From: Suillus spraguei
Taxonomy: Eukaryota; Basidiomycota; Agaricomycetes; Boletales; Suillaceae
DNA: 64,000 bases
Direction of reading: 5' to 3'
Assembly (NCBI GenBank): GCA_016800925.1
Contig: JABCPU010000050.1
Coordinates: 1 to 64,000 of the forward strand
Shown piece by piece: positions 60,916 through 64,000 of this stretch. The position numbers were made by a program, and so were the translations under genes. The number at the start of each line of letters is the position of its first letter. Within the stretch, counting starts at the first letter, position 1. The notes below the pieces were generated by a model that was not told where the DNA came from, made no database searches, and saw only the letters and a list, made by a program, of their open reading frames with translations.

Positions 60916-61440
60916 ATGGGCTGGGAAGAATATTATTTCCGATGGAGATGGGTGGGCCGGGAGAATTTTATTTTCAGGAGAGACGGGTGGGCCAAGGGAA
61001 ACATGATTTCTGATGTTGACGGATGGGCCAGGGGGATATCATCACCGACAGAGATGGGTGGGCCCATCTGGGTAGTATGTAGAGTAGGATATTATAGACA
61101 GCTGGGCTGAAGAGAGATGCAAGGCAAATATTATTGCATAGACAGGTGGGCTGAGGTAAGAGAATATTACATATATGGGTGGGCTGAGGGTGCAGTAAAA
61201 TATTTATTGCATAGATGGGTGGGCCGAGTAAGAGAATATTACATATATGGGTGGGCCAACATGGGGTGTATTACATGCATGGGTGGGCTGAGGGTGCAGT
61301 AAAATATTTATTGCATAGACAGGTGGGCCAATGTGGGGGAATTTTACATAGATGGGTGGGCCAAGGTACAATATATTACATATATGGGTGGGCCGAGGTA
61401 AAATATATTACATATATGGGTGGGCCTAGATATGTATCAT
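60916..61440 (+). repeat. Degenerate 'gggtgggcc' minisatellite
   Basis: About 13 units, each with a core 'atgggtgggccgagg' variant followed by 'taaaatattacatat' variants, spaced about 30-40 bases with longer gaps at 61060-61140. Strong G asymmetry on the plus strand. Apparent open frames through it (Trp/Gly-rich) are by-products of the repeat. Confidence 0.85.
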
Positions 61441-61459
61441 AAAGATGTACAGCTGATAT

Positions 61460-62830
61460 AGCCACCAGAGAATCAAACACATAGGATACATGCACCCTAT
61501 GAGTGCATATACCTACCATTGACCACCAAAATCTATACCCCAAAGCATGAAAACCTGAATGCACCATGTCTGACATTCACCAATAATTGAGTCTGAAGCC
61601 CGAAAACCTGAAACCTGAGCATTGGTGTGCACCATATCCTATTGTCTAACACAACAAATCACCAAGTCTCGAAACCCAACCACCGGAACACCTGAAGCCC
61701 GAAACACGAGACTCAGATGCCAAAACTCACAAAAATGTAAATGTCAAATTTCACTGAGTGCCAAACCCCGAGTACCGAGTGCTGGGTGCCGGATGCCAAG
61801 TCCTGAAAACCTGGAACTCGAAACTGGAGATTCAAACTAGATATTTCCTGAATTTGGATACCCGGACACCCAAAACACAACACACAAGGTGAAAGATTTA
61901 AAGTCCATGTGTTGAGTCATCTAGTGCTGAGTGCCGAGTGCCAGGTGCCAGGTGCAGAGTCCTGAAACTAGAAACTCGAGATTCAAGACAAAAAAGATAT
62001 CTACCAAAAATATGTGGATCAAAGTTTTGTTGTTGCCTGACATTTTTCTGAGTCCCAAGTACCGAACCCTGAAATTGTGGACTATCAGATTTCGGGATTC
62101 GGGGTTTGGGCACTCGAGATTTGAGACGAAAAAGATATTTACCAAAAATGTGTGGATCCAAGTCATTTTATTGCCTAACATTTGTTTCAGTCTCAAGTGC
62201 AGAATCCCGAGTACCAAACCCCAACCCCCTAAATAGTAGACTACTGGAGTTTGGAGTTCGGGTTTGGCACTTAGAATGTGTGGATCAATATGTGTCTATT
62301 GCCTCACATTGTTCTGAGTCCCAAGTTGTGAGTGCTGGGTGCCAGGTGCCAGGGTTCAGGGTTCAGCACTGACAATATGTGGATCAATATCTTTCACATT
62401 ATGAGTCCCAAGTCCCGAGTGCCGGGTGCCGGAGTTCAGGTTCCAGCACTCAACATGTGTGAATCAATATCTTTGTATTGCCTCACATGTTCTAAGTCCC
62501 GGGTGCTGGGGTTCAGGGTTTGGTACTTAAAATATGTGGATCGATATCTTTCACATTGTTATGAGTTCCCGAGTCCCAAGTGCCAGGTGCTGGAGTTCGG
62601 GGTTCGGCACTCCAACATGTGTGAATCAATATCTTTGTATTGCCTCACATTGTTTGAAGTCCTGGGTACCGAGTCCCAGGTGCCAGGGGTTGGGGTTCGG
62701 TACTTAAAATATGTAGATCGATATCTTTCACATGGTGATGAGTCCCGAGTCCCAGGTGCCAGGGTTCAGGGTTCGGCACTTAAGATATATGGATTGAATG
62801 GCATTTGGCGACTGGCACCTGGCACCTGGC
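61460..62830 (+). repeat. Satellite-like region of alternating two-part repeats
   Basis: A 'gagtgccgggtgcc'-type part alternates with 'atgtgtggatcaatatcttt'. From about 62374 the larger unit recurs with spacings near 157 and 177 bp ('aatatgtggatc' at 62374, 62531, 62708); the 5' half is more degenerate. No gene. Confidence 0.8.
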
Positions 62831-63013
62831 ACAAGGTGACTCGACAGATAGGTTTCAAATTATTTATGTTGTGTGTTGTGTTTCAGGTGGCTGGATATCC
62901 GAAATTCACAAAATATCTGTTTTGAATCTCCAGTGTCCAGTTCTGGATTTCCGGACTTGGCATCCAGCACTGACATTCATTCAAACAATTTATATACATC
63001 TATCAACATGCAA

Positions 63014-64000
63014 TTATGTAGCCATTTCAACCTCATCACCAGAGGGCTCAACCTTCACCTCAACATCCATATCATCAGAATTATATTCTGGGACAAGGTT
63101 GCCCAGATCATCTGGGTCCACAATTTTGCTGGATGTTTGTGGACCCTCAGGCTGAATCTGGCTGGGCTCAAATATGAGACTCTCGATGGCAGATGCATCC
63201 TGGACTTTTGGAGATGGAGGTTCCATCCCTGCCATATCCAAGTCAATGAGGGGAGCAAGTGCAGATGGGAGGGGTGAGATGGACAGGGGGACGGATTGAT
63301 CAAGCAAAAAGGTTGCATTGACAGGAGAGTCGGGAAGTGGAAATGAAGGGTGCTGGTCGATGACTTTGCGTGAAGGCCCTCATGGAGGCATTGCAGGGTA
63401 TCAATCTTACCATCCTGCTCCACCACACGAGCCTCAAGAAGAGCAATTCGAGTGGCACCATCCCAAATTGCAATTGCCATGGAATGGAGACCTGGCATGG
63501 GCACATTGAGTGCTGGACGAGGCACTGCAGCACTCGAAGATGGAATAGCTAAGTGAAAGATAAGGTCAGATGGTCATAGAAAATTGGGGTGACTCACAAG
63601 CTGGTGCAGGTGCAGGTGTCTTGGCAGCAGTGATTGTCTTGCTGCGCCCACGGGACTGTGCCTTGGGTGTGGTCACAGCAGGGACAGCCGGAGTGCCGGA
63701 GGGGCCACGAGATTGACTATGAGTTCGGTCTTTGGACTGCAAGGCAGCTGGAGCATTGGAGGGAGCTCTGGAAGGTGTCCTGGAGCGCGTCTGGCAGATG
63801 GTAGACTTCCCTCAAATGCATTTGGGCAGGGATCCCATTGATGCTGGGACACATTTGATCTTCTTGGTGGCACAGCAGACGCACAACAAACACAGGGCAC
63901 GGGTCCTCCTGTCCAACCAAGTGGTGCAGGGCCAATTCTCCTGGGTGCAATAATGGCAGGGGTTGTTCTGTGGGTTCTGTTAGTTGATGGACTCATTGGA
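63014..64000 (-). pseudogene. Unknown protein with Zn2Cys6-like cysteine cluster (partial at window edge)
   Basis: It enters from the right edge. The exon at about 63597-63990 reads a cysteine cluster, C-X2-C-X6-C-X11-C-X2-C-X9-C (about 63870-63960), in the frame CHYCTQENWPC, then a Ser/Pro/Lys-rich stretch. After a 50-bp-class intron (about 63550-63597), it continues with MAIAIWDGATRIALLEARVV and EQDGKIDTLQCLHEG, a short coiled coil. The acidic C-terminus NLVPEYNSDDMDVEVKVEPS ends at 63014. A TGA at about 63818 follows the cluster, and a frameshift near 63340 separates the coil from the tail. The spacing resembles fungal Zn2Cys6 DNA-binding domains, but the family is not recognised. Confidence 0.55.

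Noticed and set aside
60916..61440. CRISPR-like regular array
   Set aside because: Spacing is irregular, both parts of the unit vary, and the genome is eukaryotic. It is a minisatellite.

Overview
The window is nuclear DNA of a filamentous basidiomycete, most likely an Agaricomycete. Spliced genes have 46-57 bp GT...AG introns. The transposon set (Plavaka-type CACTA, KDZ, chromovirus gypsy with a chromodomain, copia-type LTRs, Tc1/mariner) and an Spt5-like KOW relic also fit Agaricomycetes. The order (perhaps Boletales) is a guess from remembered protein families, not something the sequence proves.

Layout. 0-4.4 kb is a conserved gene island: ribosomal protein eL19 (+) converging on a MYST histone acetyltransferase (-). 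Both have textbook exons, but single-base indels break their frames. 4.5-8.0 kb is a tandem duplication carrying a small secreted or membrane-anchored gene (SKG6-like layout); the second copy has a CGA-to-TGA stop. 8.9-11.2 kb holds two copia-type LTRs around a gag stub. 12.5-15.6 kb is an Spt5-like KOW pseudogene (-). 16-23.9 kb is decayed gypsy, solo LTRs and a Plavaka transposase (+). 23.9-28.0 kb is a KDZ element with very long terminal inverted repeats inside a solo LTR, itself hit by three LTR insertions. 28-29.6 kb is a gypsy gag-protease fragment. 30.1-33.8 kb holds a divergent pair of unfamiliar genes, one coiled-coil (broken) and one with FN-x-G-type repeats (open). 33.8-42.2 kb is a degraded gypsy gag-protease region cut by a nest of solo LTRs, many with perfect 5-bp target-site duplications (TSDs). 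43.2-50.8 kb is a young, complete gypsy chromovirus inserted in a second Plavaka gene (43.1-54.5 kb). 54.7-59.3 kb has a gypsy reverse transcriptase relic, a fold-back Tc1 element and a long LTR hit by a copia-type LTR. 59.3-62.9 kb is mostly tandem repeats. 63.0-64.0 kb is an unfamiliar gene with a Zn2Cys6-like cysteine pattern, running off the edge.

The genes do not form a pathway. The window records successive insertions next to a housekeeping gene pair. No new enzymatic or defence system is evident. The most notable points are: the dated nesting order; two unrelated DNA transposons with long terminal repeats that duplicate the end of their own gene; a short solo-LTR family ending in TA; and a single-base-indel signature, seen by comparing the two gypsy LTRs, suggesting that many frameshifts are assembly errors rather than biology.
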